Assembly: GCA_964553025.1 (NCBI GenBank)
Contig: CAZKJF010000018.1
Span: 1-64,000, forward strand
Direction of reading: 5' to 3'
DNA length: 64,000 bases
DNA from: 2-01-FULL-49-17 sp964553025
GTDB lineage: Bacteria > Patescibacteriota > Minisyncoccia > 2-02-FULL-40-12 > GWA2-44-9
The notes beneath the pieces were generated by a model. It was not told the DNA's origin. It searched no databases and saw only the letters and a list, made by a program, of their open reading frames with translations. This document shows positions 39,134 to 47,679 of the stretch, piece after piece. The stretch's first letter is position 1; each line of letters begins with the position of its first letter. A program made the translations under genes and the position numbers.

Positions 39134-40399
39134 CTAGATGCCGTGTTCCTGGAGCCAGCGAAGCTTCACGAGATATCCTTTGGTTTCAATCGCTAATCCG
39201 CCTTTTTTGGAAGTCAGAGCGTTGATCCAATCTTGGATGCCGCTAATAATTGCGGCGGCCAAAGATTTATGGGCGCGCGTCGGCGAACCGTTATACGAAG
39301 CGGCGAGATATTCTTCCAAACGAGGATCTTTCAAAACGCTTTGGCCGTTGGCGGTAATCAGCGAGGTCAGATTCGTGTCGTACAGCAAAATTGCCGCTTT
39401 CATTGAATTTAACTGATCTTTAGCGCCTTCGGTGAAATCCTTAATTAAATTTGCTTTGGGATATTGTTTAACGATTTGTTTGTATGTTTGGGGCGTAAAT
39501 TGAACCCAGCCGCAGGCGCTGGAAGAATTGCACGTATTGGCAAAGGCCAGCGATTGATTGGCGCCGATAATGACGTTGATCCGGTCAACCGTGCTTTGCG
39601 GATCAATCATAAATTCGGTCAGGTCGGTCTGCTCCAAATACGGAATATGTTCGAAAAATTCCGCGTGCGGCTGCCAGACCGCGGCAACCGTGGAGCCGCT
39701 CACTGCCGCCGACGGGACGTCGGCGGCAGTGAGCTCCGCAAACGCTTGTACTACGACCGAATGCAAATACTGCTTGCCGGCCGAAATCAAATCGGGCGTA
39801 TGAATATCGGGGCTGTAGGGCGAATAAAAGTAATAATCAATATCCAAGCTCGACGTATCCCGATCGGGATAGACGTTTGCAATGATGATTTTGTTGTCCG
39901 GTTTCTCAACGCGGTAAGCGGTATTCCAACTGTTCCAGCGAATGCCGTTCGGCCGCTCTAAAATCGATATATTCCAACCGTCCGGCGCAATCAGATCAGC
40001 GCCATGTTTGACGATCGTAATGATTGAGATTTCTCCGGTCTTGCTATCGAGCGCGGCCAGCGCAATTTCTTTTTCCGGCTCTTTGAAGGTCCGGCTGGTA
40101 ACCGTGGTTTGTCCCGTCGCCGGGTCTTGGCTGATCCGATCTTCAGCGTATGAAATATCCTGCGTCCCGACTTTTAATTTCACATCCGCCAAAAGCTGAT
40201 GAGCCGCCGCGATTTTGTCTTCAATGCTCCATGAAACCGGCGCCGGCGTCGTGATCACCGTCGAAATGACGCTCAATTGCCGAGGCGGAATCTTGCCGAT
40301 GAAGAAAAAAACGGCCGCGCCGAGCCCAAGCACGCCCAACAGAAGAACGGAAAGCCGATTCCGTCCCGGCGATGATGGTAAAAAATTCAAATCGGTCAT
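39134..40399 (-). CDS. Membrane-anchored protein with lytic-transglycosylase-like domain
   Basis: The 421-aa protein has a membrane anchor (LSVLLLGVLGLGAAVFFFIG, about residues 16-35), an extracytoplasmic alpha/beta region (about 55-250), and a C-terminal SLT-like domain (about 255-400): INVIIGANQSLAFANTC, ACGWVQFTPQTYKQIVKQYP, a helical middle, and YLAASYNGSPTRA. The GWVQFTPxTY and AxYNG motifs are those of lysozyme-fold transglycosylases. The expected catalytic Glu near the start of the domain is not obvious (IIGANQS). The start overlaps the stop of the upstream transglycosylase gene as ATGA. Confidence 0.8.
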   Translation of the reverse strand: MTDLNFLPSSPGRNRLSVLLLGVLGLGAAVFFFIGKIPPRQLSVISTVITTPAPVSWSIEDKIAAAHQLLADVKLKVGTQDISYAEDRISQDPATGQTTVTSRTFKEPEKEIALAALDSKTGEISIITIVKHGADLIAPDGWNISILERPNGIRWNSWNTAYRVEKPDNKIIIANVYPDRDTSSLDIDYYFYSPYSPDIHTPDLISAGKQYLHSVVVQAFAELTAADVPSAAVSGSTVAAVWQPHAEFFEHIPYLEQTDLTEFMIDPQSTVDRINVIIGANQSLAFANTCNSSSACGWVQFTPQTYKQIVKQYPKANLIKDFTEGAKDQLNSMKAAILLYDTNLTSLITANGQSVLKDPRLEEYLAASYNGSPTRAHKSLAAAIISGIQDWINALTSKKGGLAIETKGYLVKLRWLQEHGI

Positions 40400-41709
40400 A
40401 AGCTTTTCTCAATCTCGGCCGCAGTGCGCTGGACGGAATTCGCGTAGGAGTTGCAAGCCGCGGTCGAGCATTTTGAGTTGCCGCTGTAATATGCTTTTGA
40501 CGCCGCGATTTCAGCAGCCGCCGTTTTGCCGGTTGCACCGCCATTAGCAAGCTTGATAGCCGCAGCCGTAAAGGCATCTTCGATATTCCAAGGATTGGCA
40601 GGGTGGCCGACGACAGCTGTTACCCGATCGACGTACGCGATCCAGGTCGAAGGAATGAACTGTGCCGGCCCCATTGCGCCGCCCCAGCCGTATTGCTTGC
40701 CGTTAATGAATTGCGGGCAGGAGACCGCCGTATTGTTCGGATCCAATCCAAGCTGGCTGGTGATCGTCAGGAAGGGCTGGTGATCGCGCGGGTGCATGAT
40801 CGCCTGCCAATGTTTAGAGGGCGGGTCTTCCGGCCGGTTGCATTTGCCGACGTTTTTACCGAGTCCGGATTCGATTTCCAATTCAGCCAGTAAAAACGCC
40901 GGCCGAATACCCGCTGAAATCGCCGCGAGATTTCCGTATTTGATCGCATCGTCCACCGACACGCCATTTTGAGTCAAATACGTAATTTCGCTCTGCAGCC
41001 GCGTAATGTCCGTTTTAGATTGGGTCACCAGCTGCTGGAACTTCGATTCCTGGCCTTTGGTATCCTTCAAAAGCTTATCTTTTTGAGCCTTGGCCTGGTT
41101 TAAACTGTCTTTTTCAAGCTGTTCAAGATTCTGCTGCTGGCGAAGATCGTCAAGCTGATCTTCAAGTTCGTTTTCTTTGTCTTCCAAGTCCGCGTGGACG
41201 GTTTTAATGTTGTCGATCGTGGCTTTAAGGTCGTCCTGGGTCGTCTCGACGCTATTTAGATCGTTAAAAAAATCGGACAATGTATCATGTTTGAGTAGAA
41301 TGGTCGTTAAATTTTCTTGATCGTTCTTATAGACCAGGAGCAAGTATTGCGCCAAGGCCTGCCGGTCTTTTTCAATGCGATTCTCGGCATCAGTAATCTG
41401 GCTTTGAGTATCGGCGATCTGGAGATTTGTTTTGCTGATAGAAATATTCAAACTCTGAATCTCAAGCGAAATCTGGCTGATCTGGGCGTTCAAGGCATTC
41501 ACTTGGCCTTGCAAGGTCAGGGCTTGGGAATGAATAACGTCGATTTGCGATTGATATTGATCAATCTGTTTTTGAAGTTCTTCGATCTGCTGGTTCTTGG
41601 CCGCGATGTCATCCTGAGTGGCCGCCGAAGCGTTGAAGACATGAAAAACCCAGGCGCACAAAGGCAAAACTAGGGCCAACGTCCAGAGATGATGCATTCG
41701 GAACTTCAT
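40396..41709 (-). CDS. Secreted coiled-coil lytic transglycosylase
   Basis: The 437-aa protein has a signal sequence (to about residue 30), a long coiled coil (about 31-240, IAAKNQQIEELQKQIDQYQSQ, typical of PcsB/EnvC-like hydrolases), and a C-terminal MltB/SLT-like domain with FLLAELEIESGLGKNVG holding the likely catalytic Glu, YGWGGAMGPAQFIPSTW and AFTAAAIKLANGG. A coiled coil joined to a peptidoglycan-cleaving domain suggests a regulated hydrolase for division or for opening the wall for a surface apparatus. It is co-transcribed with the next gene and divergent from the VirB2-like fusion gene. Confidence 0.87.
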   Translation of the reverse strand: MKFRMHHLWTLALVLPLCAWVFHVFNASAATQDDIAAKNQQIEELQKQIDQYQSQIDVIHSQALTLQGQVNALNAQISQISLEIQSLNISISKTNLQIADTQSQITDAENRIEKDRQALAQYLLLVYKNDQENLTTILLKHDTLSDFFNDLNSVETTQDDLKATIDNIKTVHADLEDKENELEDQLDDLRQQQNLEQLEKDSLNQAKAQKDKLLKDTKGQESKFQQLVTQSKTDITRLQSEITYLTQNGVSVDDAIKYGNLAAISAGIRPAFLLAELEIESGLGKNVGKCNRPEDPPSKHWQAIMHPRDHQPFLTITSQLGLDPNNTAVSCPQFINGKQYGWGGAMGPAQFIPSTWIAYVDRVTAVVGHPANPWNIEDAFTAAAIKLANGGATGKTAAAEIAASKAYYSGNSKCSTAACNSYANSVQRTAAEIEKSL

Positions 41710-41766
41710 CGCAATAAGTATATCAAAAAAGTGGACAACCTGCTATGGATATACGCGTAAATGTTT

Positions 41767-41772
41767 TATACT
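41767..41772 (+). promoter_or_regulatory. -10 element of the VirB2-like fusion gene
   Basis: TATACT at 41767-41772, 13 bases before the GTG start at 41786. The -35 is not clear. Confidence 0.55.
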
Positions 41773-41785
41773 GTTAATAACTCAC

Positions 41786-43939
41786 GTGAAAAAGTCTGCA
41801 TTCCTCTCGATTCTGATATGCGGTTTCATCAGTTCGGTTTTGATATTCCGAAGCGTTCTCGCCGCCGGCAACACTCCGAATCCTCCGCCCGTCCCCATTG
41901 CGGCTGATTTGAGCAACGTCACCTTCACCAGCGACGTGAACCAGGACGTTCGGAATTGGCCGGCAAACATCAATCTTTCGGTGAGCGTCACCCAGGACAG
42001 CGTCAATTTCAGCTACGACAAGCTGGATCAATTCGCGCCCGTGGGCAATGACAATTCGGTCGGCAACGGCTGGATCTTCTACTACAACGACGGCTGGTAC
42101 GGCACCACCACCAATCAATTCCGAGCCAATCACGGCAACGACAACAAAAGCATTTTCAATGAGATTCTCTGCGGGGGCATTGCCGGCACGCCGACCTTCG
42201 GCGGCAATTTCGTTCCCGTCCAAGGCCAGCAATACGGCTTCATGGTGTCTGGGCAAGCGCGGGCCGGCGCGGCGCCCGCCCCCGACCACGGCAAACTGCG
42301 CACTCCCCTGGTCAAGGCCGCCTGGAATTCTTCGATTACCAGCGGTGATTGCGGACCCGGCTCGGGAGGCGGCGGAACCGGAGGCACTGGCGGCGGCGCC
42401 AATGCCGGGGGTGATATCGGCGGCGGGGTGAGTTTGCCGCCCATAGAGAGCGGCGGTTCAGAAGCTTCCGACGCTACCGTTGGTTTTAACGGCCAAGTCG
42501 TATTTAATTCCCAGAACGGCACTTGGATGGTCGTTAGCGAAAACGCGGGTAAAGAAATTTACGCCCGTATTTTAGACAACAATGGCAACCCTCTCGGCGA
42601 CATGATCACCGTGGCCCCCTCCGGCTATTGGCCCCGAGTCTCCTATTCGCCGGACTCGAACAAATTCTTCGTCACTTGGACCACGAGCGTCGCCAAAGAC
42701 GACGAGATCATCTACGGCCAATTTATAAATCCCGATGGGTCATTCTCCGGGGCCAAAATTCAGATCGATCGGGGCACGTTTACCCTCGGCACTACTTCCA
42801 ACAACCCTCCCATTCGCTACGATACCAAAAACAAAAAATTCGTGATGGTTTACGAGGATCGGGGCAGCCGAATCATCGAAGTTCGATTGGTTTCGGTCTC
42901 CATCACCGGCCAAGTCGATCCGCCAGTTGTCGTGACAACACCGGCCGACGGTACGTTTAACGGCGCACCGGGCGTCGCGGTCAATCCGGACAAGAACGAA
43001 TATTGCGTCGTCTATCAGCACGTGCTGGACGGCACCGGCGTTGAAAACACCAGCGAGGTAACGGTCAAAGCGATCAATGCGGCCACGCGCAGCGTCGGTC
43101 CCGCTTCCACGGTTACCAACAACATGTTCTTTCTCTACGGGATCGACTACAGCACCGTAGACCATCAATATTTTGCCCTCTGGTCAGACTATGCAATCAA
43201 AGAATTAATGGGCTCTTTCCTTTCGTCTTGCGCCGCGGATCCGAACCAAGAACCCTTTGTTATTTCTGAAAATCCACACAACGGCGTTCTCGTATATAAT
43301 TCTCAATCCAATACGTTTGGCATGATTACCTTGGATCGCGATAATGCGCTTAACCATGTTTATATTATCGACGGCTCGGGAGCAGTCATTGTCAGCCAAG
43401 ACCTTTTCGGCGGCGGAAAGAACGGCAACTTTACTCCCTCTATCGGCGCCAATACCATTAACGGCACCTATGCCGCCATCGCGGCTGAGGATTATGCAAC
43501 CACTAAATTCATTCCTAACGTCGGCTGGCCCGACGTCACCACCGGCCGCCGGGCCGGCGGTGCGTTTGCCGGATCAGTCACGCCGCCGTTGCGGACGGAG
43601 GGCCTGCCGACGGATCTCGGAGCCATGATTGAATGGATATTCTCCTGGTCGCTGCGGATCGTCGGAATCGTGATCTTCCTGCGGTTCTTCTATGCCGGAT
43701 TCATCTGGTTCACGGCCCGAGGCAATGCGGCTCGAACCGGCGAGGCTAAAGCCATGATGATCAATGCCTTGTATGGCGTCGTCATCCTGTTTGCCGCGTA
43801 TATCATTCTGTACAGCATCAATCCCGATTTGGTCGGAAGTACGGTGAATTTGCCGGGATTTGGGAATATACAGCCAAATCCTTCTGCTTCTCCTTCTGTT
43901 TCAACATCGCCTTCGCCGACTTTGACGCCGGCGCCGTAG
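41786..43939 (+). CDS. Surface protein with C-terminal VirB2/TrbC-like pilin module
   Basis: The 717-aa protein begins at a GTG with a signal peptide (MKKSAFLSILICGFISSVLIF, to about residue 26). The extracytoplasmic part has a beta-rich domain (30-185), a Gly-rich linker (about 190-215), and a repeated beta-propeller-like domain (about 230-600; repeats such as SPDSNKFFVTWTT, TKNKKFVMVYEDR, NPDKNEYCVVYQH, NSQSNTFGMITLD). Near the C-terminus are two membrane helices separated by a short polar turn (SLRIVGIVIFLRFFYAGFIW; GVVILFAAYIILYSI) with ARGNAARTGEAKAMM between, the layout of VirB2/TrbC pilins. A Ser/Pro/Thr tail follows. The fusion is unusual; a surface-exposed adhesin or pilus subunit is inferred. 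Confidence 0.8.
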   Translation: MKKSAFLSILICGFISSVLIFRSVLAAGNTPNPPPVPIAADLSNVTFTSDVNQDVRNWPANINLSVSVTQDSVNFSYDKLDQFAPVGNDNSVGNGWIFYYNDGWYGTTTNQFRANHGNDNKSIFNEILCGGIAGTPTFGGNFVPVQGQQYGFMVSGQARAGAAPAPDHGKLRTPLVKAAWNSSITSGDCGPGSGGGGTGGTGGGANAGGDIGGGVSLPPIESGGSEASDATVGFNGQVVFNSQNGTWMVVSENAGKEIYARILDNNGNPLGDMITVAPSGYWPRVSYSPDSNKFFVTWTTSVAKDDEIIYGQFINPDGSFSGAKIQIDRGTFTLGTTSNNPPIRYDTKNKKFVMVYEDRGSRIIEVRLVSVSITGQVDPPVVVTTPADGTFNGAPGVAVNPDKNEYCVVYQHVLDGTGVENTSEVTVKAINAATRSVGPASTVTNNMFFLYGIDYSTVDHQYFALWSDYAIKELMGSFLSSCAADPNQEPFVISENPHNGVLVYNSQSNTFGMITLDRDNALNHVYIIDGSGAVIVSQDLFGGGKNGNFTPSIGANTINGTYAAIAAEDYATTKFIPNVGWPDVTTGRRAGGAFAGSVTPPLRTEGLPTDLGAMIEWIFSWSLRIVGIVIFLRFFYAGFIWFTARGNAARTGEAKAMMINALYGVVILFAAYIILYSINPDLVGSTVNLPGFGNIQPNPSASPSVSTSPSPTLTPAP

Positions 43940-43956
43940 TATTCGACAGACAGCGA

Positions 43957-44913
43957 TTACGAGTTCTCGCAGAGTTCGTGCTTAAAAGATTCGATGGCCG
44001 GCACTCGAATCGGGTCAATGCTGCGTTTGTTTGCCAGTGCAAGCGCGATCCAGTGGGCGCTAATCAAAGAGTGAATTACTTTTTCGATCGGTGTTTCCCC
44101 CTCTAGAGGAATTGAATATGATTTCACCCCGCGCGTCTCAAGAAGTTTAATCGTCTGGGCGATCCGATTCATGATGCGCGGATTTTCCTGATCTTCCAAA
44201 ATAATGCAGCGGAATTGTTGGGGATTGGCGGCATCAATCAACGCTTCAAGTTCGTTGTGATCCAATTCCGGAAACCGATTGCAAAACGCCGGCATTTTGG
44301 CGGTTTCGTTCAATATTATTTTCCAACCATATCCAAGCTCATTGAAGCGATTCGGAGCGTAGACAAGGGGGATCGAACCCTCCAGATGGCGGACAGCGTC
44401 CGGAAGAAATGCCGGCGCCTGGCCGCTGATGCGGCCGCAAAGAATGATGCTGGTCAAATCAAGCTTTAAAATGCCCGCCAGAGCCATAATTTCGTAGCCA
44501 ACTGCCAGGCGAGGCACCAAATCGTTGACCGGAAGAATTACATGCGGCAAATCGTGTTCTTGGGCCAAGCGGATCAATTCCCCGCCGGAAGCTATAACAG
44601 CCAGCGGAAGATTATGCTGAAGCGCCATGTTGGTAGCTGAAACTGTTTCAGCCGTGTTGCCTGAATACGAATGCGCGATAACAAAAGAGTGGCGCAGATG
44701 ATCAGGCGTAAAATGCGGCAAATCGTAATCGGAGTGAATATGGAGTTCCAGATCCGGGCGATGAATATTCAAAAAATCGGGAGCCAGCCGTGAGCCGCCC
44801 ATGCCGGCAATGATAACTCGATCAAAATCAGCGGGCAGTTTGTCGGCATGGATAATTTCGGGCCGGTACGAGAACTGGCGAGGCAACCCAAGAATCATGT
44901 CTTCGTATGTCAT
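43957..44913 (-). CDS. Bifunctional phosphoglucose/phosphomannose isomerase
   Basis: This sugar-phosphate isomerase (PMI/PGI family) supplies fructose-6-phosphate or mannose-6-phosphate. The protein is about 318 aa from the ATG at 44913 (MTYEDMILGLPRQF). SIS-domain features are IIAGMGGSRLAPDF, SYSGNTAETVSA, PLAVIASGGEL and NRFPELDHNELEAL, followed by the late SAHWIALALANKRSIDPIRVPAIESFKHEL. An upstream GTG at 44934 lies in the hairpin ahead of the promoter and is unlikely. TATACT ends six bases before the ATG, predicting a leaderless mRNA. Confidence 0.93.
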   Translation of the reverse strand: MTYEDMILGLPRQFSYRPEIIHADKLPADFDRVIIAGMGGSRLAPDFLNIHRPDLELHIHSDYDLPHFTPDHLRHSFVIAHSYSGNTAETVSATNMALQHNLPLAVIASGGELIRLAQEHDLPHVILPVNDLVPRLAVGYEIMALAGILKLDLTSIILCGRISGQAPAFLPDAVRHLEGSIPLVYAPNRFNELGYGWKIILNETAKMPAFCNRFPELDHNELEALIDAANPQQFRCIILEDQENPRIMNRIAQTIKLLETRGVKSYSIPLEGETPIEKVIHSLISAHWIALALANKRSIDPIRVPAIESFKHELCENS

Positions 44914-44919
44914 GAAGGA

Positions 44920-44925
44920 AGTATA
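44920..44925 (-). promoter_or_regulatory. -10 element of the PMI/PGI gene, leaderless spacing
   Basis: Minus-strand TATACT at 44920-44925, six bases before the ATG at 44913. The expected -35 would fall within the hairpin at 44928-44965. Confidence 0.7.
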
Positions 44926-44927
44926 CA

Positions 44928-44965
44928 AAACCACAGCGGGGGCGTAAACGCCCCCGCTGTGGTTT
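44928..44965 (-). terminator. Terminator of the DUF378 gene
   Basis: A 17-bp perfect stem (44928-44944/44949-44965) with TAAA loop lies between the DUF378 gene and the PMI/PGI gene, followed by A/T-rich sequence. Confidence 0.85.
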
Positions 44966-44983
44966 ATTTAAACGCCTTGATTA

Positions 44984-45181
44984 TTACATCGCGTTCTTTT
45001 TCATCATGCTTTTTCCTGCAAACAAAACAAACAAAGCCGCTAAGCCAACCAAATCATAGACGACTTTGGTTGCCATGCCATCGCCAAAGATGGCGGTTAC
45101 CAGGTTCCAGTCCAGCAGGCCGACGAGACCCCAGTTCAAACCGCCGATGATCACGAGGATCCATGCGATTTTGCCGAGCAT
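44984..45181 (-). CDS. DUF378 small membrane protein
   Basis: The 65-aa protein (MLGKIAWILVIIGGLNWGLV) has two membrane helices and the IIGGLNWGLVGLLDWNLV and VYDLVGLAALFVLF motifs of DUF378, a widespread small membrane family of unknown function. The ATG at 45179-45181 is chosen over a GTG four codons earlier, because a strong GGGAGGTG Shine-Dalgarno sequence precedes it. It is the end of a minus-strand series but separated from the DUF5666 gene by 89 bases with no other feature. Confidence 0.85.
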   Translation of the reverse strand: MLGKIAWILVIIGGLNWGLVGLLDWNLVTAIFGDGMATKVVYDLVGLAALFVLFAGKSMMKKNAM

Positions 45182-45200
45182 TCTCTCATGCACCTCCCTT
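45182..45200 (-). promoter_or_regulatory. Strong Shine-Dalgarno sequence before DUF378
   Basis: GGGAGGTG lies about 10 bases before the ATG at 45181. It is one of the few strong ribosome-binding sites in the window, showing that SD-led initiation is used alongside leaderless mRNAs. Confidence 0.6.
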
Positions 45201-45270
45201 CTTGCTTAGATTGTTTCCTAACCCTGATGCTTTCAGTATACCCTATTTGCAAATCGCCTTATGCACAGGT

Positions 45271-45720
45271 CTAGCGCGCGGGGTTCGGAGACGGCAGCAT
45301 CGGCCGGATTTGAATCTGCTGGGCCGTTACGGTATTGTCGCTGTTCGTGGTACCCATAACCGAGACGGAATCGCCGACTTTCAAGTCCGACGTCGAGCCG
45401 GCTGCTGTTTTAGAGATGTTCGTAGAATTCGAGAGAATAACAACGCGGCTCGAACCGTCCGCCAATTTTATCGTCATCTGCGAGCCGGAAATATCGAGAA
45501 TCTCGCCGAATGTGCCGCCGCCGAACTGAACCGTCCGGCCGCCGACCATTGCCGTGCCGTTTTGATTGGCGCCGGTCGCCTGGAAACGGAATTGCTGGTT
45601 GCCGTTGCCCAAACGCGCAAAGGGCGACTTTGACTGGGCGTACTTATACCCGCCGAAGAATGCGCCTCCGGCAATCACGACTGCGACCGCGATACCGCCG
45701 ACAAGGAATTTTTTGTTCAT
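45271..45720 (-). CDS. Membrane-anchored DUF5666-like protein
   Basis: The 149-aa protein has a membrane anchor (FLVGGIAVAVVIAGGAFFGGY, about residues 5-25), a Gln/Asn/Gly-rich stretch, and a small beta domain (about 70-140: FGEILDISGSQMTIKLADGSSRVVILS, DLKVGDSVSVMGTTNSDNTVTA), the DUF5666 pattern seen also in the secreted protein at 30098-30760. It follows the MacB-like permease by 26 bases and may be an accessory of that exporter; that is inference from position. Confidence 0.8.
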   Translation of the reverse strand: MNKKFLVGGIAVAVVIAGGAFFGGYKYAQSKSPFARLGNGNQQFRFQATGANQNGTAMVGGRTVQFGGGTFGEILDISGSQMTIKLADGSSRVVILSNSTNISKTAAGSTSDLKVGDSVSVMGTTNSDNTVTAQQIQIRPMLPSPNPAR

Positions 45721-45746
45721 ATGTTTTGATTAATTTATTTTTAAAA

Positions 45747-46970
45747 TTATTCGTACCGCAGGGCCTCAATCGGATTCAGTTTGGCCGCGCGGCGCGCGGG
45801 ATAATATCCGAACACGATCCCGATGAGCGCTGCCACGCCGAATGCCAGCGCTACCGAATACAATGTGACGGCAGTCTGCAGGGCAAAGAAATGTGCCGCT
45901 AAAATCGCGATAATCCAGCCCAAGGCCACGCCGATCAAGCCGCCGGCGACCGTAAGCATCACTGATTCGGCCAGGAATTGGGCACTGATATCGCTCGCTT
46001 TGGCGCCGATAGCCTTGCGAAGTCCGATTTCCCGGGTCCGTTCGGTTACGCTCGTCAGCATCATGTTCATGATCCCGATGCCGCCGACCAAGAGCGAAAT
46101 GCCCGCGATCGCGGCCAGAAGGATTGTAAACGTACCCGTTACGCTGGACGCCGCAGCGATAATATCCGATTGATTGATGACGCTGAAATCGGCATTCGCC
46201 TCATCGGCGATGCGATGGCGGTCAAGCAGCACGGCCGTGATGTCGGCCTGGACGGCCGACATCACGTTTTGACTTGCAGCCTGGACGCTGATGTTCGACA
46301 GGTACTTGTCCCCCGACAAATACCGTTCGGCGGTCGTGATAGGAATATAGATCGCGTCATCGGCGTTGCTTAAACCCGAGCCGCCCTTGGCTTGGGTTAC
46401 GCCGATAACAGTAAAAATAACTTTGTTTATTTTAATTTTCTGGCCGATCGGATCGACTCCTTCGCCGAAAAGATCGTCCCGCGTCGTCGGACCCAGCACC
46501 GCCACTTTGGAATAACTGCTCAAAGCGCCCTGATCGAAGAACGATCCGTCGCCGATTTCAACATTGTGAACGTTTGGATATGCTTCAGTCGCGCCGGTCA
46601 CGGAGGTATTGGTATTCTGGCCGCCGTACACGACTTGGTAGCGGCGGGAAATTTCCGGCGAGACGTTAGTGATATTCGAAACCTGGGCCGCAATCGCGTC
46701 TGCGTCTTCCTCGCTTAACGTTTCGGCGCTGCCGCGGCCGGTGCTGACTTGAAACCCAAAACCGCGCTGGGCGCCGGGCTGGACGATGAGCAAATTGGAA
46801 CCGATGGACTCGATGCTCGACTGAATCGAATCCTGCGCGCCCTGACCGATCGAAACGAGGCCGATCACCGAAGCGATGCCGATAACGATGCCAAGTATGG
46901 TCAAACTCGACCGAGCCTTGTTGACGGTCAGGGCGCTGTACGTTTCCAGCATGAGATCTTTAGGCTTCAT
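45747..46970 (-). CDS. macB: MacB-like ABC transporter permease
   Basis: From the ATG at 46970 (MKPKDLMLETYSALTVNKAR) the product is about 407 aa. It has the N-terminal helix (LTILGIVIGIASVIGLVSIGQG), a large extracytoplasmic MacB-PCD domain (about 45-280), three C-terminal helices of the FtsX fold and the coupling-helix motif VTERTREIGLRKAIGAKASDI. It ends PARRAAKLNPIEALRYE, typical of this family. An ATG at 47027 would overlap the ATPase gene by 68 bases and adds a Lys/Ala-rich leader; I prefer 46970. It pairs with the ATPase and adaptor upstream to form a MacAB-type exporter. Confidence 0.9.
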   Translation of the reverse strand: MKPKDLMLETYSALTVNKARSSLTILGIVIGIASVIGLVSIGQGAQDSIQSSIESIGSNLLIVQPGAQRGFGFQVSTGRGSAETLSEEDADAIAAQVSNITNVSPEISRRYQVVYGGQNTNTSVTGATEAYPNVHNVEIGDGSFFDQGALSSYSKVAVLGPTTRDDLFGEGVDPIGQKIKINKVIFTVIGVTQAKGGSGLSNADDAIYIPITTAERYLSGDKYLSNISVQAASQNVMSAVQADITAVLLDRHRIADEANADFSVINQSDIIAAASSVTGTFTILLAAIAGISLLVGGIGIMNMMLTSVTERTREIGLRKAIGAKASDISAQFLAESVMLTVAGGLIGVALGWIIAILAAHFFALQTAVTLYSVALAFGVAALIGIVFGYYPARRAAKLNPIEALRYE

Positions 46971-47673
46971 GGCGAGTGGTGATGCGGCGTTTTTGGCGGT
47001 TTTTTTCATCGCGGATAATCGCGCCATCCTTAATTTGAATAATCCGGTCCGCGTGTTCGGCGATATACTGCTCGTGAGTGATCAGCACGATCGTGCGGCC
47101 GGCTTCGTTGAGACGCTGGAACGTGCTCAACACGATCTCGCCCGTCCTGGAATCCAAGTTTCCGGTCGGTTCGTCAGCCAAGATAATGGCCGGATCATTG
47201 ACCAGCGCCCGGGCGATAGCGACGCGCTGCATTTGGCCACCCGAAATTTGGTTTGATAAATACTGAAAGCGTGATTCGTCCATACCGGCTGCATGAAGCG
47301 CTTTTGCGGCGCGCTTAGTCCGCTCAGCTTCCGGCACTTCCGAGTACAGCAGCGGCAGCGCGACATTCCGGAGCACCGTCGCGCGCCGCAGAAGATTGAA
47401 TGATTGGAACACAAAGCCGATTTTAGTCTTTCGCACCTCGGCGAGCTCGTCGTCCGAAAGCGTCGAAATATCGCGACCGGCAAGAACGTAGCGTCCTGTC
47501 GAGGGCACGTCGAGCGCGCCCAAAATGTTCATAAGCGTTGATTTGCCCGAGCCGGACGGGCCCATGATGGCAACGAATTCACCCTCATCAATTTTAAATG
47601 AAACGTCCTTCAGAACGTGGGTTTTTTCGCCGCTGTTGACGTACGTTTTGCTGATGTGGGCGCATTCGATCAT
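46960..47673 (-). CDS. MacB/LolD-type ABC transporter ATPase
   Basis: The 237-aa ATPase starts MIECAHISKTYVNSGEKTHVLKDV and has Walker A GPSGSGKST, Q-loop FVFQSFNLL, signature ISGGQMQRVAIARAL, Walker B IILADEPTGNLDS and H-loop VLITHEQYIAEHADR. The sequence is that of LolD/MacB-type ATPases serving FtsX-fold permeases. It lies six bases after the adaptor gene and overlaps the permease gene slightly. Confidence 0.94.
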   Translation of the reverse strand: MIECAHISKTYVNSGEKTHVLKDVSFKIDEGEFVAIMGPSGSGKSTLMNILGALDVPSTGRYVLAGRDISTLSDDELAEVRKTKIGFVFQSFNLLRRATVLRNVALPLLYSEVPEAERTKRAAKALHAAGMDESRFQYLSNQISGGQMQRVAIARALVNDPAIILADEPTGNLDSRTGEIVLSTFQRLNEAGRTIVLITHEQYIAEHADRIIQIKDGAIIRDEKNRQKRRITTRHEA

Positions 47674-47679
47674 AGATAT

